Source: Pseudomonas_T sp032052615
GTDB lineage: Bacteria; Pseudomonadota; Gammaproteobacteria; Pseudomonadales; Pseudomonadaceae
NCBI GenBank assembly: GCA_032052615.1
Contig: DAMBWF010000001.1
Location: forward strand, 124,001 to 188,000
Direction: 5' to 3'
DNA length: 64,000 nucleotides
In this document: in pieces, positions 16,951 through 25,543 of the stretch
Layout of the letters: every line of letters starts with the position of its first letter
Position numbering within the stretch: position 1 is the first letter of the stretch
Translations under genes and position numbers: made by a program
Notes under the pieces: model-generated
What the model saw: the letters and a program-made list of their open reading frames with translations, nothing else
Database searches by the model: none
Told to the model about the DNA's origin: nothing

Positions 16951-17326
16951 TTTCGCTCCTTCCTTGGCGATGTCCGGCTGCGATCCAGGCCCAAGGCCGC
17001 ACATGGATGCGCGACTGCCAATCGGACGGGGTTAGGGGACGGTTTTGCTTCAGGGAAAAGGCCGCCGCGCCACGGGGCGCGACGATCCGGGTGACGCATC
17101 GGGAGCACCGATTCCGGCGGGAGGCTCGGGGAACGTGGGGCTGGAAAAATCGAAGACTGATCGCACGGTTGCATCCCTTCATGCGGGACGGATGGTTCCC
17201 ATCGCGTCCGGTTGTGCGCCGTCGCCGGGCTCGTGGCCGGGCGTGAAGCGCGGGTACGAGCCGCCGCAGGTCGCGCCGGACGGATCGCGTCCGGCGTGCC
17301 TGGGCGGTAGGTTCAGAGGTGGGCGG
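16951..17326. other. Intercistronic region with hairpin between dppA and the porin gene
   Basis: 376 bases without a supported gene inside the minus-strand operon. Close to the dppA stop it holds a perfect 8-bp hairpin (CGCCGGAC at 17274-17281, GTCCGGCG at 17289-17296, 7-base loop) without a T-run. The length and the hairpin suggest partial transcription termination or transcript processing between the abundant binding protein and the rest of the operon, or an internal promoter. No clear -35/-10 pair was found. Confidence 0.45.
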
Positions 17327-18928
17327 TTACTTGCCGACGCTCACGCCGTAGAAGGAGTTGAGGGCGAACGGGCTGATCTTGAAGTCCTGCACGTTCTTGC
17401 GCATCGGCTGGTAGACGGTGGAGTGGGCGATCGGGGTGATCGGCACTTCGCGCTTGATGATCTGCTGCGCCTGCTTGTACAGCTCGGTGCGCTGCACCGG
17501 GTCGGTGGTGCGCTTGGCGGACTTGATCAGCTTGTCGTAGGGGGCGTCGCACCATTTGGAGAAGTTGTTGCCGTTGACCGCGTCGCAGCCGTACAGGGTG
17601 CCCAACCAGTTGTCAGGGTCGCCGTTGTCTCCGCTCCAGCCGATCAGCATGGCGTCGTGTTCGCCTGCCTTGGAGCGCTTCATGTATTCGCCCCATTCGT
17701 AGCTGACGATCCGCGCCTTGACGCCGATCTTGGCCCAGTCGGACTGGATCATCTCGGCCATCAGCTTGGCGTTGGGGTTGTACGGGCGCTGCACCGGCAT
17801 GGCCCACAGGGTGATCTCGGTGCCCTCGGCGAGGCCGGCGGTCTTGAGCAGTTGCTTGGCCTTCTCCGGGTCGTACTGAGTGCCCTTGATGGTGTCGTCG
17901 TAGGACCACTGGGTCGGCGGCATGACGTTCACCGCCAGTTGCCCGGCGCCCTGGTAGACGGCCTTGATGATGGCGTCCTTGTTCACCGCCATGTCCAGCG
18001 CCTCGCGCACCTCGCGCTTGTCCAGCGGGGGGTGGGTGACGTTATAGGCGATGTAGCCCAGGTTGAAGCCGGCCTGGGACGGCATGCTCAGGTTCGCGTC
18101 CTTCTTCAGCGACTCCAGGTCGGCCGGGCGCGGGAAGAGGGTGATCTGGCACTCGCCGGCCTTGAGCTTCTGCATGCGCACCGAGGCGTCGGCGTTGATC
18201 GAGAAGATCAGGTTGTCGACCTTCACGTCCTCCGGCTTCCAGTAATCCTTGTTGCCCTTGAAGCGGATCTGGGCGTCCTTCTGGTAGCGGCTGAACACGA
18301 ACGGGCCGGTGCCGATGGGCTTCTGGTTGATTTCCTGGGGCTTGCCCTCCTTGAGCAACCGATCGGCGTACTCGGCGGACTGGATCGAGGCGAAGCTCAT
18401 GGCCAGGTTCTGGATGAACGCCGCGTCCACCTCGTGGAGCACGAAGCGCACGGTATGCGCGTCGACCTTCTCCACCCGGGCGATGTTGGTGTCCATGCTC
18501 ATGTCGGTGAAGTAGGGGAATTCGGTGGGGTAGGCTTTGCGGAACGGGTGTTCCTTGTCGAGCATGCGCTGGAAGGTGAACAGCACGTCGTCGGCGTCGA
18601 AGTCGCGGGTCGGCTTGAAGTAGTCGGTGGTGTGGAATTTCACGCCTTCGCGCAGGTGGAAGGTGTAGGTGAGGCCGTCTTCCGAGACCTCCCAGCGGGT
18701 AGCCAGACCCGGGATCACCTGGGTGCCGCCACGCTCGAACTGGGTCAGCCGGTTGAACAGGGTTTCCGCCGAAGCATCGAAGTCGGTTCCGGTGGTGTAT
18801 TGGCCGGGATCGAAGCCGGCGGGGCTGCCTTCGGAACAATAGACCAGGTTGCCAGCGGCCTGAGCCAGGGGGGTGCTGGCGATCAGCCCTGCGGCCAGCA
18901 GAGCCGGGATGACGGCGTTTTTACGCAT
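17327..18928 (-). CDS. dppA: Periplasmic dipeptide-binding protein (SBP family 5), operon-leading copy
   Basis: A 533-residue family-5 peptide-binding protein. Seen: a signal peptide ending STPLAQA, then LVYCSEGSPAGFDPGQY, GLATRWEVSEDGLTYTFHLREGVKFHTTDYFKPTRDFDADDVLFTFQR and many blocks shared with the second binding protein at 13895-15487, showing an old duplication. It is the first gene of the peptide operon and corresponds by order to PAO1 DppA3 (recalled as PA4500). GAGG lies a few bases before the start. An imperfect GC-rich hairpin, GGCCCCC/GGGGGTGCC (about 18965-18984), lies roughly 40 bases upstream in the leader. Confidence 0.92.
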   Translation of the reverse strand: MRKNAVIPALLAAGLIASTPLAQAAGNLVYCSEGSPAGFDPGQYTTGTDFDASAETLFNRLTQFERGGTQVIPGLATRWEVSEDGLTYTFHLREGVKFHTTDYFKPTRDFDADDVLFTFQRMLDKEHPFRKAYPTEFPYFTDMSMDTNIARVEKVDAHTVRFVLHEVDAAFIQNLAMSFASIQSAEYADRLLKEGKPQEINQKPIGTGPFVFSRYQKDAQIRFKGNKDYWKPEDVKVDNLIFSINADASVRMQKLKAGECQITLFPRPADLESLKKDANLSMPSQAGFNLGYIAYNVTHPPLDKREVREALDMAVNKDAIIKAVYQGAGQLAVNVMPPTQWSYDDTIKGTQYDPEKAKQLLKTAGLAEGTEITLWAMPVQRPYNPNAKLMAEMIQSDWAKIGVKARIVSYEWGEYMKRSKAGEHDAMLIGWSGDNGDPDNWLGTLYGCDAVNGNNFSKWCDAPYDKLIKSAKRTTDPVQRTELYKQAQQIIKREVPITPIAHSTVYQPMRKNVQDFKISPFALNSFYGVSVGK

Positions 18929-19140
18929 GAGGACCTCAGGTTTTTTGTGGTTGTCGTCTTGAGGGGCCCCCTCGTGGGGGTGCCTTGCGTGAAACTAGGC
19001 ATGCGCTATGGCCTGTGCAAGCGATAAGCGATGCGGGGCCGGGTCACTGTGGCGAACTTGTACGGCTGTGTCGCATTTATGAAAGGATCTTTCGTTACAA
19101 GAGGTGTTCCGCCCCCGTCTAGGACGAGGGCGGAGCCGAT

Positions 19141-19854
19141 TCAGGGCATCTGTACCTCGATCACGCCTTCGGCATTCACCGTCACCTCTCCGGTCCCGGC
19201 CTCGATTTCCGGCGATGCCGCGCTATCCATGGCGCCCATGGATTTCATCGCCGCCATGCGCATGCGGGGGATCGGTTCGAAGCCGCTGGCGTTGAGGTTC
19301 AGGCTGACCAGCTTGTAGCCGCTGCCGCCCAGGGCCTCGGTGGCCAGTTGTGCCCGCGCCTTGAAGGCGCTCACCGCATCCTTCATCAGGGCATCCTCGC
19401 GCTGCCGGCGGGTGGCGTCGGCGATGTCGAAGTTCATCCCACCCATCTTCAATTGCTGCAGCAGGTCGGCGGTGAGCTTCGCCAGGGCAGCGAAGTCTGC
19501 GCTTTCCAGGCGCAGGTCGGCGCGCTCGCGCCAGCCGGTGATGTGCTGGCCCTTATCGTCGTAGACCGGGTAGCTGTTGCGGCTGCCCTGGGTGATCTTC
19601 ACGCCTTGCACTTGGCGGGCGCGCTCGATGGCGCCATTGAGGGTGGTGGTGATGCGCTCGGCCAGCTTGGCCGGGTCGCTGTCCTGCTCCTCGCTGTACA
19701 GGGTCACGTCCATCAGGTCGCGAGGGACTTCCTGGCTGACCCGGGCGCTCAAGGCGACCTGGTTGTAGCGGGGCTCGTCGGCCTGGGCCTGGGGGCCGGT
19801 CAGGGCAGTGGCGAGCAGGGCGGTGGCGAGGAGGGAGCGGATCGGAAAAGCCAT
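19141..19854 (-). CDS. Secreted SIMPL-domain (DUF541) protein
   Basis: A 237-residue exported protein with the SIMPL/DUF541 fold (YggE/BP26-like). Seen: a signal peptide MAFPIRSLLATALLATALTGPQAQA and a mature part with the typical alternating strand-helix pattern, including RITTTLNGAIERARQVQGVKITQGSRNSYPVYDD and WRERADLRLESADFAAL. E. coli YggE is linked to oxidative-stress tolerance and BP26 forms ring-like oligomers; the function here is not established. AGGAG precedes the ATG at 19854 by 7 bases. It is transcribed divergently from roxS across 179 bases, and a PAO1 homologue was recalled at the same place. Confidence 0.8.
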   Translation of the reverse strand: MAFPIRSLLATALLATALTGPQAQADEPRYNQVALSARVSQEVPRDLMDVTLYSEEQDSDPAKLAERITTTLNGAIERARQVQGVKITQGSRNSYPVYDDKGQHITGWRERADLRLESADFAALAKLTADLLQQLKMGGMNFDIADATRRQREDALMKDAVSAFKARAQLATEALGGSGYKLVSLNLNASGFEPIPRMRMAAMKSMGAMDSAASPEIEAGTGEVTVNAEGVIEVQMP

Positions 19855-20033
19855 GGGTAACTCCTGATTGTCGAGAAGCGGCAGGGCGCGCGGGCACGAG
19901 TATTGACCCGTCCGCCCGGCCACTGTTCGCTAGGATGGCAGTCTTCGCCGTATGCGGCGAGTTGCCGCAGCGCGGCAGGCCCGGGCGACCACTGGTTATA
20001 CTCGCCGGGCCCCGCGAGGGCATCCGGAGGCTT

Positions 20034-21290
20034 ATGCACACACCTGTCCAACTGCTGTCGGCGAGCCGGCAGAACCTGTGGCGCCTGACCCTGATCCGCA
20101 TCCTGGTGCTGGCCGCCCAGGCCGGCTCGGTGGGGATCGCCTATCGCGCCGACCTGCTGCCGCTGCCCTGGATGCAACTGAGCGTCACCCTGGCCATCTC
20201 CGCCGTCTTCTGCCTGCTCACGGCGCTGCGCCTGCGCGGCCCCTGGCCGGTCACCGAACTGGAATACGCCGGACAGCTGGCGGGCGACCTGATCATCCAC
20301 AGCGTCCTGCTCTATTACTCCGGCGGCTCCACCAACCCGTTCGTGTCCTATTACCTGGTGCCGCTGACCATCGCGGCCGCGACCCTGCCCTGGTTCTATT
20401 CGGTGCTGCTGTCGGGGCTCGCCCTGGCCGGCTACACCGTGCTGCTGGGGTGGTACCACCCGCTGGAAATGCATACCCGGCCCCGTGAGACCCTGCTGAT
20501 CTACGGCATGTGGCTGAGCTTCGCCATGGCCGCCGCGATCATCACCTTCTTCGCCGCGAAGATGGCCGAGGAGCTGCGCCGCCAGGAGCAACTTCGCGCC
20601 CAGCGCCGCGAGGAAGACATGCGCGACCAGCAGTTGCTGGCCGTGGCCACCCAGGCCGCCGGGGCGGCCCACGAGCTGGGCACGCCCCTGGCCACCATGA
20701 GCGTGCTGCTCAAGGAACTGCGCCAGGAGCACCGTGACACCCCGGCGTTGCAGGACGACCTGGCGTTGCTGCAGGAGCAGGTGAAGCTGTGCAAGGACAC
20801 CTTGCAGCAACTGGTGCGCGCCGCCGAGGCCGATCGGCGCCAGGCGGTGGAAGAACAGACCGCCGTGGAGTGGCTGGAGATCACCCTCAACCGCTGGCAC
20901 CTGATGCGCCCCGAGGCCACCTACCGCTACCAGTGCCTGGGGCGGGGCACGCCGCCCCGGCTGATGCCGCCGGCGGACCTGACCCAGGCGCTGCTCAACC
21001 TGCTCAACAACGCCGCCGACGCCTGCCCCGACGAGTTGGATATCCGCCTCGACTGGGATCCGCAATGGCTGGTGCTGAGCATTCTCGATCATGGCGCCGG
21101 GGTGCCGTTGGCCATCGCCGAGCAACTGGGGCGGCCGTTCTTCACCACCAAGGGCAAGGGCTTCGGCCTCGGCCTGTTCCTCAGTCAGGCCAGCGTCACC
21201 CGTGCCGGCGGCACGGTTAAACTGTATAACCACGAAGACGGCGGTACGCTCACCGAGTTGCGCCTGCCGCGAGCCTATGGTGTCCGCTGA
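20034..21290 (+). CDS. roxS: Redox-responsive sensor histidine kinase RoxS (RegB/PrrB family)
   Basis: Membrane sensor kinase, 418 residues, that reads the redox state of the respiratory chain and phosphorylates RoxR. Seen: an N-terminal six-helix membrane domain with the quinone-sensing motif GGSTNPF at residues 97-103, the phospho-acceptor H-box AAHELGTPLATM with His213, the redox-active cysteine position at Cys253 (VKLCKDTL), and the N, G1 and G2 ATP-binding boxes (LLNNAADA, DHGAGV, GFGLGLFLSQ). GGAGG lies 3 bases before the ATG. In pseudomonads RoxSR controls terminal oxidases including the cyanide-insensitive oxidase. The gene is followed by roxR 37 bases downstream. Confidence 0.93.
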   Translation: MHTPVQLLSASRQNLWRLTLIRILVLAAQAGSVGIAYRADLLPLPWMQLSVTLAISAVFCLLTALRLRGPWPVTELEYAGQLAGDLIIHSVLLYYSGGSTNPFVSYYLVPLTIAAATLPWFYSVLLSGLALAGYTVLLGWYHPLEMHTRPRETLLIYGMWLSFAMAAAIITFFAAKMAEELRRQEQLRAQRREEDMRDQQLLAVATQAAGAAHELGTPLATMSVLLKELRQEHRDTPALQDDLALLQEQVKLCKDTLQQLVRAAEADRRQAVEEQTAVEWLEITLNRWHLMRPEATYRYQCLGRGTPPRLMPPADLTQALLNLLNNAADACPDELDIRLDWDPQWLVLSILDHGAGVPLAIAEQLGRPFFTTKGKGFGLGLFLSQASVTRAGGTVKLYNHEDGGTLTELRLPRAYGVR

Positions 21291-21327
21291 GATGGCGGCC
21301 GAGGCGTTCTCCCAGCAAGGAGTCGAT

Positions 21328-21888
21328 ATGAGCGAAGAGTCGCTGTTCGAAGGCGAAGAACATCCCCACCTGTTGTTGGTGGACGACGACGCCACCTTCA
21401 CCCGGGTCATGGCCCGCGCCATGAGCCGGCGTGGCCTGCGGGTGTCGGTCGCCGGCTCGGCGGACGAAGGCCTGAGCCTGGCCCGGGAAGACCTGCCGGA
21501 CTATGCGGTGGTGGACTTGAAGATGGACGGCGACTCCGGCCTGGTGCTGTTACCCAAGCTGCTTGAGCTGGACCCGGAGATGCGGGTGGTGATCCTGACC
21601 GGTTATTCCAGCATCGCCACCGCCGTGGAGGCCATCAAGCGCGGCGCCTGCAACTACCTGTGCAAGCCGGCGGACGCCGACGACGTGCTCACCGCGCTGC
21701 TTTCCGAGCATGCCGACCTGGACAGCCTGGTGCCGGAGAACCCGATGTCCGTGGACCGCTTGCAGTGGGAGCACATCCAACGGGTGTTGGCCGAGCACGA
21801 CGGCAACATCTCCGCCACCGCCCGCGCCCTGGGCATGCACCGCCGCACCTTGCAGCGCAAGTTGCAGAAGCGGCCCGTACGGCGTTGA
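21328..21888 (+). CDS. roxR: Response regulator RoxR (RegA/PrrA/ActR family)
   Basis: DNA-binding partner of RoxS, 186 residues. Seen: a receiver domain with the acidic pair in LLVDDDATF, the phospho-acceptor Asp63 in VVDLKMDGDSG, the conserved threonine in ILTGYSS and lysine in CKPAD; then a short linker and a C-terminal Fis-type helix-turn-helix, GNISATARALGMHRRTLQRK, which is nearly invariant in RegA proteins. AAGGAG lies 6 bases before the ATG at 21328. The stop lies 5 bases before the ATG of the next gene, so the downstream dehydrogenase may be co-transcribed. Confidence 0.94.
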   Translation: MSEESLFEGEEHPHLLLVDDDATFTRVMARAMSRRGLRVSVAGSADEGLSLAREDLPDYAVVDLKMDGDSGLVLLPKLLELDPEMRVVILTGYSSIATAVEAIKRGACNYLCKPADADDVLTALLSEHADLDSLVPENPMSVDRLQWEHIQRVLAEHDGNISATARALGMHRRTLQRKLQKRPVRR

Positions 21889-21893
21889 ACGTC

Positions 21894-22832
21894 ATGGACG
21901 AGGTTAGGGTCATCCAGCTCGGTCCGATCAGCGACCGCTTCGACGCGCGCCTGGCGGCCGAGCGGGGCGCCGTGCCGCTGTGGCGCGAGGCGGACCGCGC
22001 GGCTTTCCTGGCGCGGCACGGCTCCGCCGTCGAGGCGCTGGTCACCTCGTCGCGCTACGGCTGCGACGCGGCCCTGCTGGACGCGCTGCCGAACCTGCGG
22101 GCGATCTGCAGCTTCGGCGTCGGTTACGATGCCATCGACATGGAAGCGGTCCGGCGGCGCGGCGTCGTCGTCAGCAACACCCCCGACGTGCTCAACGATT
22201 GCGTGGCCGACCTGGCCCTGGGGCTGATCCTCGATTGCGCCCGGCGCCTGAGCGAGGGCGACCGCTTCGTCCGCGCCGGTGGCTGGTTGGCGGGCGACTT
22301 TCCCCTGGGGCGCCAGGTCACCGGCAAGCGCCTGGGCATCGTCGGCCTCGGGCGCATCGGTCGCGCCGTGGCCCGTCGCGCCCAAGGGTTCGCCATGGAG
22401 GTGCGTTATCACAATTCGAAACCGGCCCCGGGGACCGACTACCGCTACGAGCCGTCCCTGCCGGCGCTGGCGCGCTGGGCGGACTTCCTGGTGCTGACCT
22501 GCCCGGGCGGACCACGGACCCATCACCTGATCTCCGCCGAGGTGCTCGAGGCCCTGGGGCCCGAGGGCATCCTGATCAACGTCGCCCGCGGCTCGGTGGT
22601 GGACGAGGCGGCCCTGGTGCGGGCGCTGGAGGCCGGCCGTCTGGGCGGCGCCGGGCTGGACGTCTACGCCGACGAGCCGAACGTGCCGGACGCCTTGCGT
22701 CGGCGCGACGACGTGGTGCTCTTGCCCCATGTCGGCAGCGGCACCGTGGAAACCCGCCTGGCCATGGAGAACCTGGTGCACAACAACCTGGCGGCTTTCC
22801 TCGCCCAGGGGCGCTTGCTGACGCCGGTCTGA
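21894..22832 (+). CDS. D-2-hydroxyacid dehydrogenase (glyoxylate/hydroxypyruvate reductase-like)
   Basis: NAD(P)H-dependent reductase of 2-oxoacids, 312 residues, of the GhrB/GyaR-like branch of the D-2-hydroxyacid dehydrogenases. Seen: the Rossmann motif GLGRIGRAVARRA, the catalytic arginine in NVARGSVVDE, the glutamate in DVYADEPNVP, the histidine in LLPHVGSGT, and the substrate-domain motif SFGVGYDAID. Glyoxylate, hydroxypyruvate or 2-ketogluconate are likely substrates; the sequence does not choose among them. There is no clear Shine-Dalgarno site before ATG 21894, and an in-frame TTG at 21885 overlaps the roxR stop (TTGA), so coupled translation from either codon is likely. I do not recall this gene at this place in PAO1. 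Confidence 0.88.
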   Translation: MDEVRVIQLGPISDRFDARLAAERGAVPLWREADRAAFLARHGSAVEALVTSSRYGCDAALLDALPNLRAICSFGVGYDAIDMEAVRRRGVVVSNTPDVLNDCVADLALGLILDCARRLSEGDRFVRAGGWLAGDFPLGRQVTGKRLGIVGLGRIGRAVARRAQGFAMEVRYHNSKPAPGTDYRYEPSLPALARWADFLVLTCPGGPRTHHLISAEVLEALGPEGILINVARGSVVDEAALVRALEAGRLGGAGLDVYADEPNVPDALRRRDDVVLLPHVGSGTVETRLAMENLVHNNLAAFLAQGRLLTPV

Positions 22833-22918
22833 CACCGCCGCGTTGGCCGGGCCCATCCTCCCCGCGTTCGGCCGGCGCGGTTATGATGCTCGCCTCTTCC
22901 CTTGGTGGCCGGGACGGC

Positions 22919-23860
22919 ATGTTCGCTCTTTTCCTGCAAAGCCTGGACATCACCGCGCCCGTGTTCGCCATGCTGTTCCTCGGCGTGGCGCTGCGGCGCG
23001 TCGGCTGGATCGACACGGCCTTCATCGCGACCGCTTCGGCCCTGGTGTTCAACGCCACCATGCCGGCGATGCTGTTCCTCGGCATCGTCCACGCCGACCT
23101 CGCCACGGCCCTGCAACCGGCGGTGCTAGGCTACTTCGTGGCCGCCACCGTCGCGGGGTTCCTGCTGGCTTGGGGTTGGGCCTGCTGGCGCTGCCCCCGC
23201 GCCGAACGCGGCGTCTACACCCAGGGCGCGTTTCGTGGCAACAACGGCATCGTCGGCTTGGCCCTGGCCACCAGCATGTACGGCGACTACGGGCTGTCCC
23301 TGGGCGGCGTCCTGGCCGGCGTGGTGATCCTCGCTTACAACACCCTGTCCGCCATCGTTCTGGCGATCTACAGCCCGACGGTGAAGTCCGACGCCTGGAG
23401 CATCGTCAAGAGCATCCTGAAGAACCCGCTGATCATCGGCGTGGTCAGCGCGATCCCTTTCGCCTACTGGAAGATCGCCCTGCCGGCCTGGCTGAACACC
23501 TCGGGGGAGTACTTCGCCCAGATGACCCTGCCCCTGGCGCTGATTTGCATCGGCGGCACGCTCTCCCTGGCTTCGCTGCGTGAAAGCAGCGGCCTGGCCA
23601 TCAGCGCCAGCCTGATGAAAATGGTCTGGCTACCGACACTGGCGACCCTCGGCGCCTGGCTATGGGGCTTTCGCGGCGCGGAGCTGGCGATCCTGTTCCT
23701 CTATTTTGGCAGCCCCACGGCGGCGGCCAGCTTCGTCATGGCCCGGGCGGTGGGCGGCAACCACCAGCTGGCGGCCACGATCATCGTGGTGACCACCCTG
23801 GCGGCGGTGGTGACCACCAACGTCGGGCTGTTCGTGCTGAAGTGGAGCGGGGCGATCTGA
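22919..23860 (+). CDS. AEC-family permease (auxin efflux carrier-like transporter)
   Basis: Integral membrane transporter, 313 residues and about ten hydrophobic segments, of the AEC (auxin efflux carrier/malonate-malate transporter) family. Seen: an N-terminal helix ITAPVFAMLFLGVALRRVG, the characteristic FRGNNGIVGLAL segment, KNPLIIGVVSAI in the middle, and a C-terminal half with LPLALICIGGTLSLASLR and GSPTAAASFVMA. Bacterial members move organic acids such as malate or malonate. It lies 86 bases after the 2-hydroxyacid dehydrogenase, so it may supply or export a 2-hydroxy- or 2-oxoacid for that enzyme (inference). ATG 22919 is chosen by family length; in-frame ATGs at 22883 and 22886 are alternatives. 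Confidence 0.87.
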   Translation: MFALFLQSLDITAPVFAMLFLGVALRRVGWIDTAFIATASALVFNATMPAMLFLGIVHADLATALQPAVLGYFVAATVAGFLLAWGWACWRCPRAERGVYTQGAFRGNNGIVGLALATSMYGDYGLSLGGVLAGVVILAYNTLSAIVLAIYSPTVKSDAWSIVKSILKNPLIIGVVSAIPFAYWKIALPAWLNTSGEYFAQMTLPLALICIGGTLSLASLRESSGLAISASLMKMVWLPTLATLGAWLWGFRGAELAILFLYFGSPTAAASFVMARAVGGNHQLAATIIVVTTLAAVVTTNVGLFVLKWSGAI

Positions 23861-23920
23861 CACCGCGCGGCGCGCGGGTCGAGGCGGGAGCACCGGCGAA
23901 GCGGTCCCAAGGGCGGAGAG

Positions 23921-23947
23921 GCCCGCCGGCGTGCGTGGCCGGCGGGC
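23921..23947. terminator. Hairpin between convergent AEC permease and gatB genes
   Basis: Perfect 10-bp stem (GCCCGCCGGC/GCCGGCGGGC) with a 7-base loop between two converging genes. There is no T-run, so termination strength is uncertain. Confidence 0.45.
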
Positions 23948-23958
23948 ACGGGGCGGCG

Positions 23959-25407
23959 TCAGCCTTCCAGCTTCTTCTTCAGCAACTGGTTGACCTGGCC
24001 GGGGTTGGCCTTGCCTTTCGACGCCTTCATCGCCTGGCCGACGAAGAAGCCGAACATCTTGCCGCGCTTGGCCTCGTCGGCGGCGCGGTACTGTTCGACC
24101 TGCTCGGCGTTGGCGGCGAGCACCTCGTCCAGCATCGCCTCGATGGCGCCAGCGTCGGTGACCTGCTTGAGGCCCTTTCGCTCGATGATCTCGTCGGCGC
24201 TGGCGCCTTCGCCGGCGGCCAGGGCCTCGAAGACCATCTTGGCGATCTTGCCGGAAATGGTGTCGTCCTTGATCCGTAGGATCATCCCGCCCAGTTGCTC
24301 GGCGGACACCGGGGACTGGTCGATCTCCAGGTTGTCCTTGTTGAGCAGGCTGGACAGCTCGCCCATCACCCAGTTGGCCGCCAGCTTGGCGTCGCCGCAG
24401 ACCGTCTGCACCCGCTCGAAGTAGTCGGCCATCTCGCGGCTGGCGGAGAGCACGCTGGCGTCGTAGGCGGACAGGCCGAACTGGGCTTGGAAGCGCTCGC
24501 GCTTCTCGGTGGGCAGTTCCGGCAGGCTGGCGCGCACGCTCTCCAGGAAGGCCTCCTCGATCACCACCGGCAGCAGGTCGGGGCAGGGGAAGTAGCGGTA
24601 GTCGTTGGCCTCTTCCTTGCCGCGCATGGAGCGGGTCTCGTCCTTGTTGGGGTCGTACAGGCGGGTTTCCTGCACCACCTTGCCGCCGTCCTCGATCAGC
24701 TCGATCTGCCGCTGGATTTCGTGGTTGATCGCCTTCTCGATGAAGCGGAAGGAGTTGACGTTCTTGATCTCCGCCCGTGTGCCGAAGGCGGCCTGGCCCT
24801 TGGGCCGCACCGAGACGTTGCAGTCGCAGCGCAGCGAGCCTTCGGCCATGTTGCCGTCGCAAATGCCCAGATAGCGCACCAGGGCGTGGATCGCCTTGAC
24901 GTAGGCCACGGCTTCCTTGGCGCTGCGGATGTCCGGCTCGGAGACGATCTCCAGCAGGGGCGTGCCGGCGCGGTTCAGGTCGATGCCGCTCATGCCCTGG
25001 AAGTCTTCGTGCAGGCTCTTGCCGGCATCTTCCTCCAGGTGCGCGCGGGTGATGCCGATGCGCTTGACGGTGCCGTCTTCCAGGGTGATGTCCAGGTGGC
25101 CCTTGCCGACCACGGGGTGGTCCATCTGGCTGGTCTGATAGCCCTTGGGCAGGTCGGGGTAGAAGTAGTTCTTGCGGGCGAAGACGTTCCGGTGGCCGAT
25201 CTCGGCGTCGATGGCCAGGCCGAACTTGACCGCCATGCGCACCGCTTCCTCGTTGAGCACCGGCAGGACCCCGGGCATGCCCAGGTCGACCAGGCTGGCC
25301 TGGGTATTGGGTTCGGCGCCGAAGGTGGTGGCGCTGGCGGAGAAGATCTTGGAACGGGTGGCGAGCTGCGCGTGGATTTCCAGCCCGATCACAGTTTCCC
25401 ATTGCAT
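23959..25407 (-). CDS. gatB: Asp-tRNA(Asn)/Glu-tRNA(Gln) amidotransferase subunit B
   Basis: The subunit that binds the mischarged tRNA and activates its Asp or Glu side chain in the GatCAB complex, 482 residues. Seen: the N-terminal signature [15 protein letters not shown], the [14 protein letters not shown] segment, [17 protein letters not shown] with metal-ligand-type cysteines, and a C-terminal YqeY-like tail domain ending [15 protein letters not shown]. The start at 25407 is preferred, with GGAGG 8 bases upstream; a second ATG at 25413 is too close to it. Pseudomonads use this enzyme to make amidated Asn-tRNA and/or Gln-tRNA. It is the third gene of gatCAB. Confidence 0.95.
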   Translation of the reverse strand: MQWETVIGLEIHAQLATRSKIFSASATTFGAEPNTQASLVDLGMPGVLPVLNEEAVRMAVKFGLAIDAEIGHRNVFARKNYFYPDLPKGYQTSQMDHPVVGKGHLDITLEDGTVKRIGITRAHLEEDAGKSLHEDFQGMSGIDLNRAGTPLLEIVSEPDIRSAKEAVAYVKAIHALVRYLGICDGNMAEGSLRCDCNVSVRPKGQAAFGTRAEIKNVNSFRFIEKAINHEIQRQIELIEDGGKVVQETRLYDPNKDETRSMRGKEEANDYRYFPCPDLLPVVIEEAFLESVRASLPELPTEKRERFQAQFGLSAYDASVLSASREMADYFERVQTVCGDAKLAANWVMGELSSLLNKDNLEIDQSPVSAEQLGGMILRIKDDTISGKIAKMVFEALAAGEGASADEIIERKGLKQVTDAGAIEAMLDEVLAANAEQVEQYRAADEAKRGKMFGFFVGQAMKASKGKANPGQVNQLLKKKLEG

Positions 25408-25543
25408 GTACATGTCCTCCGGGCCTGCCCGCTCCGCCCGGTGCCCAGGCGGGGTTGGAAACAGGCCCCAATGCTCGTTACCGCGCGTGAACCGCGCTTT
25501 TCGCCGGCCCGGCCTGGCGCTCGGCCAGGCCCTGGGCGGGCGT

